Source of the DNA: an uncultured Bacteroides sp.
Lineage (GTDB): Bacteria; Bacteroidota; Bacteroidia; Bacteroidales; Bacteroidaceae
NCBI RefSeq assembly: GCF_910586915.1
Contig: NZ_CAJULN010000005.1
Location: forward strand, 1 to 64,000
Direction: 5' to 3'
Length of the DNA stretch: 64,000 bases
In this document: positions 20,990 to 28,587 of the stretch, one piece after another
Layout of the letters: every line of letters begins with the position of its first letter
Position numbering within the stretch: position 1 is the stretch's first letter
The notes under the pieces: model-generated
Told to the model about the DNA's origin: nothing
The model's input: the letters and a program-made list of their open reading frames with translations, nothing else
The model's database searches: none
Made by a program: the position numbers and the translations under genes

Positions 20990-22054
20990 CTATCTGACCG
21001 TCACCAACGTAGCACCGAAACCGTATTCCTGAAAAGAAGCATCCTGATAACGGCAAGTGTTGTATTTCCGTTTCAACTCGTCGATGATGGCTTTGCGGAG
21101 CACTCCGTCGCCTTTGCCGTGGATAAAGACAATCTTCTGTTCGCGCCGGTTCTTATAAGTATCCATCACTTCACGAAACTTATCCAGTTGGTAATTCAGC
21201 ATTTCGGCATTGCTCATTCCCCGGATATCGTCCAGCAATTCGTCAATGTGAAGGTCTATCTCGATAATCCCGTTTCTGCCACCGCGTGGCTGTCCGGGCT
21301 TCATGGCAGGTTGCTGTTTCGGTTTATCGGTTGACTTCTTCTGCAACAAGGCAGCCTGAATCTCTTCTGCCGACACATAGACTTGCTTGGCGGGGATATC
21401 GTCCCTTACAATGTCGTATATCAGAGCCGGTTCTTCAAAGAATACGGAGTCGCTAAAGGTATGGAGTTTATAGAATTTCACTGTGTCTATTCGCAACTCT
21501 ACGCTGACGGCAGGTTTGATAGCCGCAGGTTTGCCGTCTTTGAATGCTATCAATTGTACTGCTACCCGTTCTATTTCATTGAGCGCGTCTTTGGTGAATT
21601 CCTCAAGCAACAGTTTGGTATTAGGTTCCACCAAGCCGTACGAACGGTTTTTCCAGACTTTTCCTTCGGCACTCAGGTAGGTATAATAAAGGTAGTAGTT
21701 ACTATCGTTCACCAAATAGGTTTCAAAAGGAGTAGTCATCATTGCTTTGGCGTCTTCGGGCACGTAGGCAAGGAATACGTTCAATACATCACCGCCACGC
21801 ATTTCAGGTTGTCGGCGGATGACGGGCATTTCGAGTTTCGACGGTTTGGCAGGTTCTTCCGGTTTTGGCGACGAAGCGGCCGGCTTTCGCTTGATGTTAT
21901 AATCGTCTGTTTCAATCACTACACATTCGCGCATCGGCATCGGGATGTCAAAACCGTCCGCATCTTCTACCAATACCGTATCTTTTCCCTGGAATCCTTT
22001 TACAATTCCACCGCCTACTTCACTGAGGAAGCGTACTTTATCTCCTATTTTCAT
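20990..22054 (-). CDS. DUF2027 / Smr domain protein
   Basis: A 354-residue protein. The N-terminus is KOW/SH3-like (MKIGDKVRFLSEVGGGIVKG), then comes a Pro/Lys linker near 60-75. A DUF2027 beta domain follows (VFLAYVPEDA and similar), then a basic linker, and a C-terminal Smr domain from about residue 270. The Smr part has the typical IDLHIDEL and IVFIHGKGDGVLR with final GATLVTV. Smr domains are nucleases or nucleic-acid-binding modules, as in MutS2, and act in recombination control or ribosome rescue. No MutS ATPase is attached. The protein is common in Bacteroidetes, and its exact role is not known to me. Confidence 0.87.
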   Translation of the reverse strand: MKIGDKVRFLSEVGGGIVKGFQGKDTVLVEDADGFDIPMPMRECVVIETDDYNIKRKPAASSPKPEEPAKPSKLEMPVIRRQPEMRGGDVLNVFLAYVPEDAKAMMTTPFETYLVNDSNYYLYYTYLSAEGKVWKNRSYGLVEPNTKLLLEEFTKDALNEIERVAVQLIAFKDGKPAAIKPAVSVELRIDTVKFYKLHTFSDSVFFEEPALIYDIVRDDIPAKQVYVSAEEIQAALLQKKSTDKPKQQPAMKPGQPRGGRNGIIEIDLHIDELLDDIRGMSNAEMLNYQLDKFREVMDTYKNRREQKIVFIHGKGDGVLRKAIIDELKRKYNTCRYQDASFQEYGFGATLVTVR

Positions 22055-22098
22055 GATTACATATTCAAATTAAAGTTCTAATTATAAGAAATATGAAG

Positions 22099-22106
22099 CA
22101 AAGATA
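22099..22106 (-). promoter_or_regulatory. -7 box for the Smr gene
   Basis: TATCTTTG on the minus strand, 44 nt before the start at 22054. Confidence 0.5.
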
Positions 22107-22175
22107 GAGATTTTTATTATAACTTTACCGCACGACGGATTGGATATATTTTTAAAACCCTGCCAACAACAGCCA

Positions 22176-22871
22176 ATGAACAAATCTATAAAAGTCATCG
22201 CTTTCGATGCAGACGACACCCTGTGGAGCAACGAACCATATTTTCAAGAAGTAGAAAAGCAATATATCGCCCTGCTGCAACCTTACGGCACTCCCGAAAA
22301 GACTGCCGCCGCCCTCTTTCAAACCGAAATGAATAACTTGAATTGTCTTGGTTACGGTGCCAAAGCCTTTACCATCTCCATGATTGAGACAGCTTTGCAG
22401 TTGAGCGGACAAACGATTCCGGCAACGGACATCGAACGCATTGTCAGTCTGGGGAAATCATTACTGCAAATGCCCGTCGAGCCACTTGCCGGAGTAGAAG
22501 AGACACTGAAGATACTGAAAGACACAGGAAAATACAGATTGGTAGTCGCCACCAAAGGAGATTTGATTGACCAGCAGAACAAATTGGAACGTTCCGGACT
22601 GGCGCCCTATTTCGAGCATATCGAAATAATGCCCGATAAGACAGAGAAAGAATATCTACGGATGCTGAATATCCTGCAAATCGCACCTGCGGAACTTGTC
22701 ATGGTCGGCAATTCATTGAAATCCGATATTCAACCCGTTCTTTCTTTAGGAGGATACGGGATACACATTCCCTTTGAAGTGATGTGGCAACATGAAGTAG
22801 TGGATACATTCACACATAAGCACTTGAAACAGATAGAAAAATTCAACGAATTGCTTACCCTATTCGGATAG
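22176..22871 (+). CDS. HAD family hydrolase
   Basis: A 231-residue haloacid dehalogenase-type phosphatase. ATG 22176 (MNKSIKVIAFDADDTLW) is preferred because motif I, DADDT, then lies 10 residues in. An upstream frame to 22140 adds an unlikely leader. Motif II is LVVATKGD, the motif III lysine is in MPDKTEKEY, and motif IV is MVGNSLKSDIQPVLSLGG. A helical cap occupies about residues 20-90. The family covers phosphoglycolate and nucleotide or sugar phosphate phosphatases, and the substrate cannot be told here. It is monocistronic between unrelated genes. Confidence 0.86.
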   Translation: MNKSIKVIAFDADDTLWSNEPYFQEVEKQYIALLQPYGTPEKTAAALFQTEMNNLNCLGYGAKAFTISMIETALQLSGQTIPATDIERIVSLGKSLLQMPVEPLAGVEETLKILKDTGKYRLVVATKGDLIDQQNKLERSGLAPYFEHIEIMPDKTEKEYLRMLNILQIAPAELVMVGNSLKSDIQPVLSLGGYGIHIPFEVMWQHEVVDTFTHKHLKQIEKFNELLTLFG

Positions 22872-22923
22872 TCATACGTTGCTTGTCGGAACATCAGCTA
22901 TCAGGATTGTCAGCAGAGAAAAT

Positions 22924-23997
22924 TCAAACAGGCTCTTCAAATCCGAGGAATGCCAGATATCTCCGTTTTGCCCGGTTCACAAGTTCTTCATTCACACAAC
23001 TATCCGGTGCAAACCACGAATACGGCAATTCAATCTTCTTTTTCCTGACAGACTTGTCCCAGTTGCCCACCACCTGTCCTTTATGAAGAATAACCGGATA
23101 AAACAAACCGTTGTTGGTAAATGCTTTGGAATAATGTTCTTTGGGCAAAACATCCGTCCGGTCTTTATAACCCAAAAGATATTCGTCGTAGGAAGGAAGA
23201 AGATGCAAACTATCGGAAACTTTACCGCAAGTGCGGCACGCTTCATGAATATACCATATCTGCCCGTGCCATTGCTCTACCGTCAATTCCGAGTTTATCA
23301 AATAGATAGCCTGTCGTGCTTCCGATACCGGTAGCCCCGACCACCAGACAAAATCCTGCAATACAGCCGGAGCATGACTACGAAAATAGCTCCGCGCCAA
23401 GCGAGCCAACGACTCGTCTTTCGTCAGTTCCGGTACGGAAGGGACACGTTCTTCCAAAAGAGCATACGTAAACTTCCCGCCTTTATCCTCTCCGCTACAA
23501 ACAATGCCTTCCTGCTCCGCACGTGCCATAAGCCGAGTCATACGCTGATTGTCGGCCTCAGCTACAATCCCCGCACGACAAAAATGTTCAGTGATTTCCT
23601 GCTTGGTCAAACTTTTATTCCCGCAAAGAATCTTCTCCAGCAAACGATTGCTTTTCGAGAAAAGTTCATCGATTATCTCCAAATCATACCCTTTGGCAAA
23701 GGAGTCATTGGCTGCCTTGATGCGTTGGGCAGAAAGTTTCAGCATCCAGCGTATATCTTCCGCCGCTACAAGGTGCCAAGTAGGACGCATCACATGGGTG
23801 CGCAGAATTTCACCATCCTTCAAAGCCTTCTCCACTGTCTGAACAGTAGCCGACTTCAACCGCATTCCTACCGCCCATTTCACCATCGTATAGTTTTGCG
23901 CCTGTACTGCTCCCATCCAGGAAACCAACTCTTTCGGCGTACGGAAAAGAGGGTTCAACAACTGCTGATTCTGCAAACGGATATCCGGTATCTTCAT
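22924..23997 (-). CDS. HTH_42 winged-helix protein, AlkZ-like DNA glycosylase candidate
   Basis: A 357-residue protein of the winged-helix HTH_42 (YcaQ/AlkZ) family. The N-terminus has the segment SWMGAVQAQNYTMVKWA, containing a Q-A-Q triplet at about residues 33-35. Then come RTHVMRPTWHLVAAEDI and a HTH region (SLTKQEITEHFCRAGI). The C-terminal part ends in a beta domain, VILHKGQVVGNWDKS. In AlkZ/YcaQ enzymes a QxQ or QxD triplet in this position is catalytic for unhooking alkylated or cross-linked bases. The triplet makes a DNA repair role likely, though the substrate is unknown. The gene is convergent with the HAD gene and divergent from aroA. Confidence 0.82.
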   Translation of the reverse strand: MKIPDIRLQNQQLLNPLFRTPKELVSWMGAVQAQNYTMVKWAVGMRLKSATVQTVEKALKDGEILRTHVMRPTWHLVAAEDIRWMLKLSAQRIKAANDSFAKGYDLEIIDELFSKSNRLLEKILCGNKSLTKQEITEHFCRAGIVAEADNQRMTRLMARAEQEGIVCSGEDKGGKFTYALLEERVPSVPELTKDESLARLARSYFRSHAPAVLQDFVWWSGLPVSEARQAIYLINSELTVEQWHGQIWYIHEACRTCGKVSDSLHLLPSYDEYLLGYKDRTDVLPKEHYSKAFTNNGLFYPVILHKGQVVGNWDKSVRKKKIELPYSWFAPDSCVNEELVNRAKRRYLAFLGFEEPV

Positions 23998-24016
23998 AGA
24001 AATAAATTTTATAGCA

Positions 24017-24024
24017 CAAATATA
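24017..24024 (-). promoter_or_regulatory. -7 box for the AlkZ-like gene
   Basis: TATATTTG on the minus strand, 19 nt before the start codon at 23997. Confidence 0.45.
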
Positions 24025-24100
24025 TTCATTCCCTCCAACAAAACCACCACAAAAAGAGATAATCTTGAACGTTTGGAAAGAAGAATCAAAGAAAAATATC

Positions 24101-24108
24101 TATTTTTG
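24101..24108 (+). promoter_or_regulatory. -7 box for aroA
   Basis: TATTTTTG matches TAnnTTTG, 28 nt before the ATG at 24137. A TTTG at 24072 is too far (25 nt) to be a good -33 box. Confidence 0.45.
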
Positions 24109-24136
24109 TCATCTCAAACTTAAGATTATAAAAATA

Positions 24137-25366
24137 ATGCGTTATAGACTTTCAGCTCCTTCCGCCATCAAAGCCACCATTCAATTACCGGCTTCCAAGA
24201 GCATCAGCAACCGTGCACTCATTATTAATGCACTGGCGGAAGGCAAATATACTCCCGACAACCTGTCCGATTGCGACGATACACTAGTGATGATAAAGGC
24301 GCTCACCCGAAATGAAGCAACCATAGACATCATGGCAGCCGGAACCGCCATGCGTTTTCTGACAGCCTATCTGAGTGTCACACCGGGCGAACGAACCATC
24401 ACAGGAACAGCACGTATGCAACAACGTCCCATACAAATATTGGTGAATGCTCTTCGCGAATTGGGAGCGGAAATAGATTATACCCATCAGGAAGGATTCC
24501 CGCCTCTACACATAAAGGGAGCGGTATTGAAAGGAAATGAAATTACGCTGAAAGGGAATGTCAGTTCGCAGTATATTTCTGCTCTGCTGATGATAGGACC
24601 GACTCTTAAAAACGGGCTGGTGCTGCATCTGAGCGGTAAGATTATCTCACGTCCTTACATCAACCTTACCTTACAATTAATGCAGGATTTCGGAGCCAGA
24701 GCAATATGGACTTCTCCGGACAGCATCTCCGTAGCTCCGCAACCTTATACAAGTATTCCGTTTACGGTGGAGAGTGATTGGAGCGCAGCTTCCTACTGGT
24801 ATCAGATTGCAGCATTATCTCCGAAAGCGGAAATCGAACTATTGGGACTATTCCGCAACAGCTATCAGGGAGACAGCCGTGGAGCGGAAGTCTTCTCACG
24901 GTTAGGGATTACCACAGAGTTTACTGCCAAAGGTGTCAAACTCAAAAAGACAGGAAAAGCTCCTGAACGGCTGGAAGAAAACTTTATCGACATACCCGAC
25001 CTGGCACAGACATTTGTCGTTACTTGTGCCTTGATGAATATTCCTTTCCGTTTCACAGGGCTACAAAGTCTGAAAATAAAAGAGACCGACCGCATTGCTG
25101 CTTTAAAGAATGAACTCAAAAAGTTGGGATACGTTATCGAAAAAGAAAATGACAGCGTACTGATGTGGAACGGCGAACAATGTGAACCGGAAGCAACTCC
25201 CGTCATTGCAACCTACGAAGACCATCGTATGGCAATGGCCTTTGCCCCGGCTATAATCTGCCACCCAACTATGCAAATTGCCAATCCTCAAGTGGTCAGC
25301 AAGTCGTACCCTCGTTATTGGGACGACTTGAAACAAAGCGGATTTCAGATTATAGACGAAAAATAA
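24137..25366 (+). CDS. aroA: 3-phosphoshikimate 1-carboxyvinyltransferase (EPSP synthase)
   Basis: A 409-residue enzyme of the shikimate pathway joining shikimate 3-phosphate and phosphoenolpyruvate. ATG 24137 (MRYRLSAPSAIKATIQLP) fits the family start; the longer frame from 24065 covers the promoter. Motifs visible are LPASKSISNRALI, AAGTAMRFLTAYL, SSQYISALLM, KIISRPYI, LKIKETDRIAALKNELKKLG and YEDHRMAMAFA. The usual LPGSKS reads LPASKS, with Ala in place of Gly as in some other family members. Length is slightly short of the usual 425-430. It is monocistronic, and the stop is close to a convergent peptidase gene. Confidence 0.93.
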   Translation: MRYRLSAPSAIKATIQLPASKSISNRALIINALAEGKYTPDNLSDCDDTLVMIKALTRNEATIDIMAAGTAMRFLTAYLSVTPGERTITGTARMQQRPIQILVNALRELGAEIDYTHQEGFPPLHIKGAVLKGNEITLKGNVSSQYISALLMIGPTLKNGLVLHLSGKIISRPYINLTLQLMQDFGARAIWTSPDSISVAPQPYTSIPFTVESDWSAASYWYQIAALSPKAEIELLGLFRNSYQGDSRGAEVFSRLGITTEFTAKGVKLKKTGKAPERLEENFIDIPDLAQTFVVTCALMNIPFRFTGLQSLKIKETDRIAALKNELKKLGYVIEKENDSVLMWNGEQCEPEATPVIATYEDHRMAMAFAPAIICHPTMQIANPQVVSKSYPRYWDDLKQSGFQIIDEK

Positions 25367-25372
25367 ACAACA

Positions 25373-25399
25373 AGCAATCGTCTGTTCAGAACGATTGCT
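25373..25399. terminator. Hairpin between aroA and the M28 peptidase gene
   Basis: AGCAATCGT (25373-25381) and ACGATTGCT (25391-25399) form a 9-bp stem between convergent genes. The right arm overlaps the last codons of the peptidase gene. There is no T run, so termination strength is uncertain. Confidence 0.45.
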
Positions 25400-26390
25400 C
25401 ATTCGCCATCTTCCACATATTAAGGAAAGACGCTTTGGTGATTTCCACCACCTTGTCCCAGTTCAGCCGTTCGGCATGGTCGGACGGAAGGTGATAATCG
25501 GGATGTCCGTCCGTGTGATACCAAATGATGGGAATACCGACTTTGGCAAACGTTCCATTATCACTTCCGCCCACTGGGTTATCCCATGCACGGTAATCCG
25601 GTTCCAACCGCAAACCATATTTCTTGATATCCTCTTTCAGCCACTCGCCAAAGGCAGGATGGGCAGAGGTATAGAAGTAAACCACATGACGGGGTTGCTG
25701 CGGCTTGCTATTACGCCCAATCATATCGAAGTTCAAATAACCTTTAATCTGAGAGACAAAGGGACACGTCTGCACAAAATACTTTGAACCAAGCAATCCT
25801 TTTTCTTCTCCGTCCCAAAAAGCAAAGATTACATTTCTTTCGGGTTGTTTTCCGCCGACTACAAACGCTCTTGCTATTTGCAGTACCGCCGATACGCCGG
25901 ACGCATTATCGTCCGCACCATTATAGATTTGGTCTCCGTCAAGTGCCGGGTCTATCCCCAAATGGTCAAAATGAGCGCCTACTATCACATACTCTTTACT
26001 GTTTTTACCGGGAATCATTCCCAATACATTTCTCATGGAAAGTTTTTGGTGTACTTCCTGTTTCAATTTGGCAATAGAGTCGGGATGCACTTCCAGCCGT
26101 CCTTTTTGCTGGCGTTCTTTGCGATAGGCTTCGAAAGGTTGGAAATAGCTGTCGTTCAAAGGCTGCACCCCCATCCATTGCAAGAGAGAGGCAATATATT
26201 CAGAAGCGGCAAACGAACCGTGGAATCCCGCTTCACGTCCTTGCAGTTCGTCACTTGCCAGGAAACGGACAGTGGCTTCGGCAGAAGAGCGGTTGATGGA
26301 ATTCAAGGCTTTGTCTACGGGAGACTGAGCGAACACAAACATTGATGCGCCCAATAAAAAAGAAATAAGCAAATAAAATCTTCTTTTCAT
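25386..26390 (-). CDS. M28 family zinc aminopeptidase-like protein, secreted
   Basis: A 334-residue protein with a signal peptide (YLLISFLLGASMFVFAQ). The M28 di-zinc ligands are readable: VGAHFDHLG (His), GADDNASGVSAVL (bridging Asp), FWDGEEKGLLGS (Glu pair), NFDMIGRN (Asp) and a final WYHTDGHPDYH (His). A PA-like N-terminal part contains FLASDELQGREAG. M28 members are aminopeptidases or glutaminyl cyclases acting in the periplasm or outside. The substrate is unknown here. The gene is monocistronic with its own -7 box. Confidence 0.88.
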   Translation of the reverse strand: MKRRFYLLISFLLGASMFVFAQSPVDKALNSINRSSAEATVRFLASDELQGREAGFHGSFAASEYIASLLQWMGVQPLNDSYFQPFEAYRKERQQKGRLEVHPDSIAKLKQEVHQKLSMRNVLGMIPGKNSKEYVIVGAHFDHLGIDPALDGDQIYNGADDNASGVSAVLQIARAFVVGGKQPERNVIFAFWDGEEKGLLGSKYFVQTCPFVSQIKGYLNFDMIGRNSKPQQPRHVVYFYTSAHPAFGEWLKEDIKKYGLRLEPDYRAWDNPVGGSDNGTFAKVGIPIIWYHTDGHPDYHLPSDHAERLNWDKVVEITKASFLNMWKMANEQSF

Positions 26391-26442
26391 TCGATGAAAG
26401 TTTATGTTTATAATCGGTTTTTATCTTTAAGTTGACAACACA

Positions 26443-26450
26443 CAAAAGTA
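26443..26450 (-). promoter_or_regulatory. -7 box for the M28 peptidase gene
   Basis: TACTTTTG on the minus strand, 52 nt before the start at 26390. Confidence 0.5.
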
Positions 26451-26496
26451 AGAAAAGAAATAGATATCATACACCTGTAGAATACAAATTTATAAG

Positions 26497-26504
26497 TAAC
26501 TTTG
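26497..26504 (+). promoter_or_regulatory. -7 box for the gene at 26528
   Basis: TAACTTTG, 23 nt before the ATG. It is divergent to the peptidase -7 box 46 bp away. Confidence 0.5.
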
Positions 26505-26527
26505 CAGAAATTTGATTTAGTACGATT

Positions 26528-26962
26528 ATGTGGATACTCATTATAGGTTTGGTGTTGCTGGGTGTCGTCGCACTGACAGCCGGAATCATCCGCAACAAGA
26601 GACTGCAAAAGAAAATAGAAAGAGGCGAACTGGACCATATGCCGGAAGTGAAGGAAGTAGATACGGAATGCTGCGGTCAACACGAGGTTTGCGAAAAAGA
26701 CAGTCTGCTGGCTGCCGTCAGCAAGAAAATCGAATATTACGATGACGAAGAACTGGATATGTTCATCGGACGAGAAGGAAATGCATATACGGAAGAAGAG
26801 ACGGATATGTTTCGGGATGTATTGTACACCACCAAAGCTGATGAAGTGGCAGGATGGGTGCGCAGCCTACAGCTTCGCGGCATTGAATTGCCCGACGACC
26901 TGAAAGACGAAGTGTTCCTGATAATCGGAGAGAGAAGGGTTGTTGAGAAGAAAGAAACCTGA
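26528..26962 (+). CDS. Membrane-anchored acidic protein with Cys cluster
   Basis: A 144-residue protein with one N-terminal helix (ILIIGLVLLGVVALTAGII), a basic stop-transfer (RNKRLQKKIER), then a CCGQHEVC cluster at about residues 48-55. A largely acidic, helical remainder follows (YDDEELDMFIGR, ADEVAGWVRSLQLRGI). Relatives in Bacteroides are sometimes labelled 'phospholipase', for which I see no catalytic motif. The Cys/His cluster could bind a metal, which would be interesting given the metal ABC permease gene 61 bp downstream. This link is inference. Confidence 0.75.
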   Translation: MWILIIGLVLLGVVALTAGIIRNKRLQKKIERGELDHMPEVKEVDTECCGQHEVCEKDSLLAAVSKKIEYYDDEELDMFIGREGNAYTEEETDMFRDVLYTTKADEVAGWVRSLQLRGIELPDDLKDEVFLIIGERRVVEKKET

Positions 26963-27023
26963 CGGATATATATCTGTTCTTCCGATTCTTAAAATTAGAA
27001 CTTGTAATCAGTAAATTAAATCA

Positions 27024-27845
27024 GTGGATCTACTACAATATACATTCTTTCAACACGCCTTGTTAGGAAGCCTGCTGGCAAGCATCGCCTGTGGCATCAT
27101 AGGTACGTATATCGTCACCCGTCGCCTGGTATTTATTAGCGGGGGTATCACTCATGCTTCTTTCGGCGGAATAGGATTAGGATTGTTTGCGGGCATTTCC
27201 CCGATACTCTCTGCCGCCATATTCTCCGTGTTGTCCGCTTTTGGTGTCGAATGGCTCAGCAGGCGGAAAGATATGCGTGAAGATTCCGCCATTGCCGTAT
27301 TTTGGACATTAGGTATGGCGCTGGGAATCATGTTCAGCTTCCTGTCGCCGGGATTTGCTCCCGACCTCTCCGCCTATCTTTTCGGGAATATCCTGACCAT
27401 CAATCAGACCGACTTATGGATGTTGGGCATACTGGCATTCATACTGACGGGATTCTTTTATCTGTTCATCCGCCCCATCGTATATATCGCCTTCGACCGC
27501 GAGTTCGCACGTTCGCAGAAAATTCCGGTCGCCTTGTTTGAATATGTGCTGATGATGTTTATCGCACTGACAATAGTAGCCTGCCTGCGCATGGTAGGTA
27601 TCGTGCTTGCCATCTCACTCCTCACCATTCCGCAGATGACAGCCAATCTGTTTACTTACAGTTTCAAACGAATCATCTGGTTTTCCATCGGCCTCGGTTT
27701 TTTAGGTTGCTTAGGCGGATTATTCATCTCTTATCATTGGAAAGTCCCTTCGGGAGCCTCAATCATATTTTTCTCCATCCTGATTTACGCAATCTGCAAA
27801 ATAGGAAAAAGTTGCCGCAGGAAACGGGTCTCCCGGCAGGAATAA
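27024..27845 (+). CDS. Metal ABC transporter permease (ZnuB/TroC type)
   Basis: A 273-residue inner-membrane permease with about eight helices. The start is GTG at 27024 (MDLLQYTFFQHALLGS). Family segments are YIVTRRLVFISGGITHASFGGIGLG near the N-terminus (read as RLVFISGGITHASFGGIG), and later ACLRMVGIVLAISLLTIPQ. Such permeases take up zinc, manganese or iron together with an ATPase and a binding protein. Neither partner is encoded nearby, so they must be elsewhere. It is followed 28 bp later by tsaE and may be co-transcribed with it. Confidence 0.87.
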   Translation: MDLLQYTFFQHALLGSLLASIACGIIGTYIVTRRLVFISGGITHASFGGIGLGLFAGISPILSAAIFSVLSAFGVEWLSRRKDMREDSAIAVFWTLGMALGIMFSFLSPGFAPDLSAYLFGNILTINQTDLWMLGILAFILTGFFYLFIRPIVYIAFDREFARSQKIPVALFEYVLMMFIALTIVACLRMVGIVLAISLLTIPQMTANLFTYSFKRIIWFSIGLGFLGCLGGLFISYHWKVPSGASIIFFSILIYAICKIGKSCRRKRVSRQE

Positions 27846-27873
27846 CGTAAAGACATTATTATAAAGTTAGTAT

Positions 27874-28287
27874 ATGGAAATAAAGATTCAATCACTAGAA
27901 AATATCCGCCAGGCAGCGCATGAATTTATCGCCGCTATGGGCGACAACACAGTATTCGCCCTTTACGGAAAGATGGGTGCGGGCAAAACAACCTTTGTCA
28001 AAGCACTCTGCGAGGAATTAGGCGTAGAGGATATCATCAGCTCTCCTACCTTTGCCATCGTCAATGAATACCGTTCGGACAAAACCGGAGAACTGATTTA
28101 TCACTTCGATTTTTACCGCATCAAGAAACTGAGTGAAGTGTACGACATGGGATACGAGGATTATTTCTACAGTGGCGCTCTTTGCTTTATCGAATGGCCG
28201 GAACTTGTAGAAGAATTATTACCGAGTGATGCGGTAAAAGTGACGATTGAGGAATTGGAAGACGGAAGCAGAGTCATCAAACTATGA
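27874..28287 (+). CDS. tsaE: tRNA threonylcarbamoyladenosine biosynthesis ATPase TsaE
   Basis: A 137-residue P-loop ATPase needed with TsaB and TsaD for t6A37 in ANN-decoding tRNAs. The Walker A is YGKMGAGKTTF (residues 31-41), switch-like SSPTFAIVNEY follows, and HFDFYRI and FIEWPELVEELL are family hallmarks. Length is typical. Its stop overlaps the next start by ATGA, so the two are translationally coupled. TsaB and TsaD are not in this window. Confidence 0.93.
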   Translation: MEIKIQSLENIRQAAHEFIAAMGDNTVFALYGKMGAGKTTFVKALCEELGVEDIISSPTFAIVNEYRSDKTGELIYHFDFYRIKKLSEVYDMGYEDYFYSGALCFIEWPELVEELLPSDAVKVTIEELEDGSRVIKL

Positions 28288-28511
28288 CAGGACAATACAT
28301 CGTACAAGGAATCTTTGCGCTGGCAGGTATCGTATCCCTGCTGGCGTCATTACTCAACTGGGAATGGTTCTTCACAGCACACAATACACAAACCGTTGTC
28401 AGGCATGTGGGACGCAATCGGGCACGATTATTTTACGGCCTATTGGGAGTTTTCATCATCGGTATGGCAGTTCTCTTTTTTGTAAAGACACTAAAGGCCG
28501 ATACACTATAA
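28284..28511 (+). CDS. Immunity 17-like small membrane protein
   Basis: A 75-residue protein with two hydrophobic helices, IVQGIFALAGIVSLLASLLN and LFYGLLGVFIIGMAVLFFV, and a central NTQTVVRHVGRNRARL. This matches what databases call the immunity 17 (Imm17) family. It overlaps tsaE by four bases (ATGA) and has no toxin gene beside it. Either it is an orphan immunity protein or the family has a general membrane role and the name misleads. The coupling to tsaE argues for a housekeeping link. Confidence 0.75.
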   Translation: MTGQYIVQGIFALAGIVSLLASLLNWEWFFTAHNTQTVVRHVGRNRARLFYGLLGVFIIGMAVLFFVKTLKADTL

Positions 28512-28529
28512 TATTTTTCAGACCGAAGA

Positions 28530-28566
28530 ACCTAAGAAGATATTTCGTGACTCAATGTTCTTAGGT
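28530..28566 (+). terminator. Weak terminator after the Imm17-like gene
   Basis: ACCTAAGAA (28530-28538) pairs with TTCTTAGGT (28558-28566). Only CTAAAATT follows, so the T tract is poor. Confidence 0.45.
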
Positions 28567-28587
28567 CTAAAATTATTAAAGGCCTGT

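Noticed and set aside
28284..28511. Toxin-immunity locus
   Set aside because: Only an Imm17-like frame is present; neighbours are tsaE and a DUF58 operon, with no toxin domain nearby.
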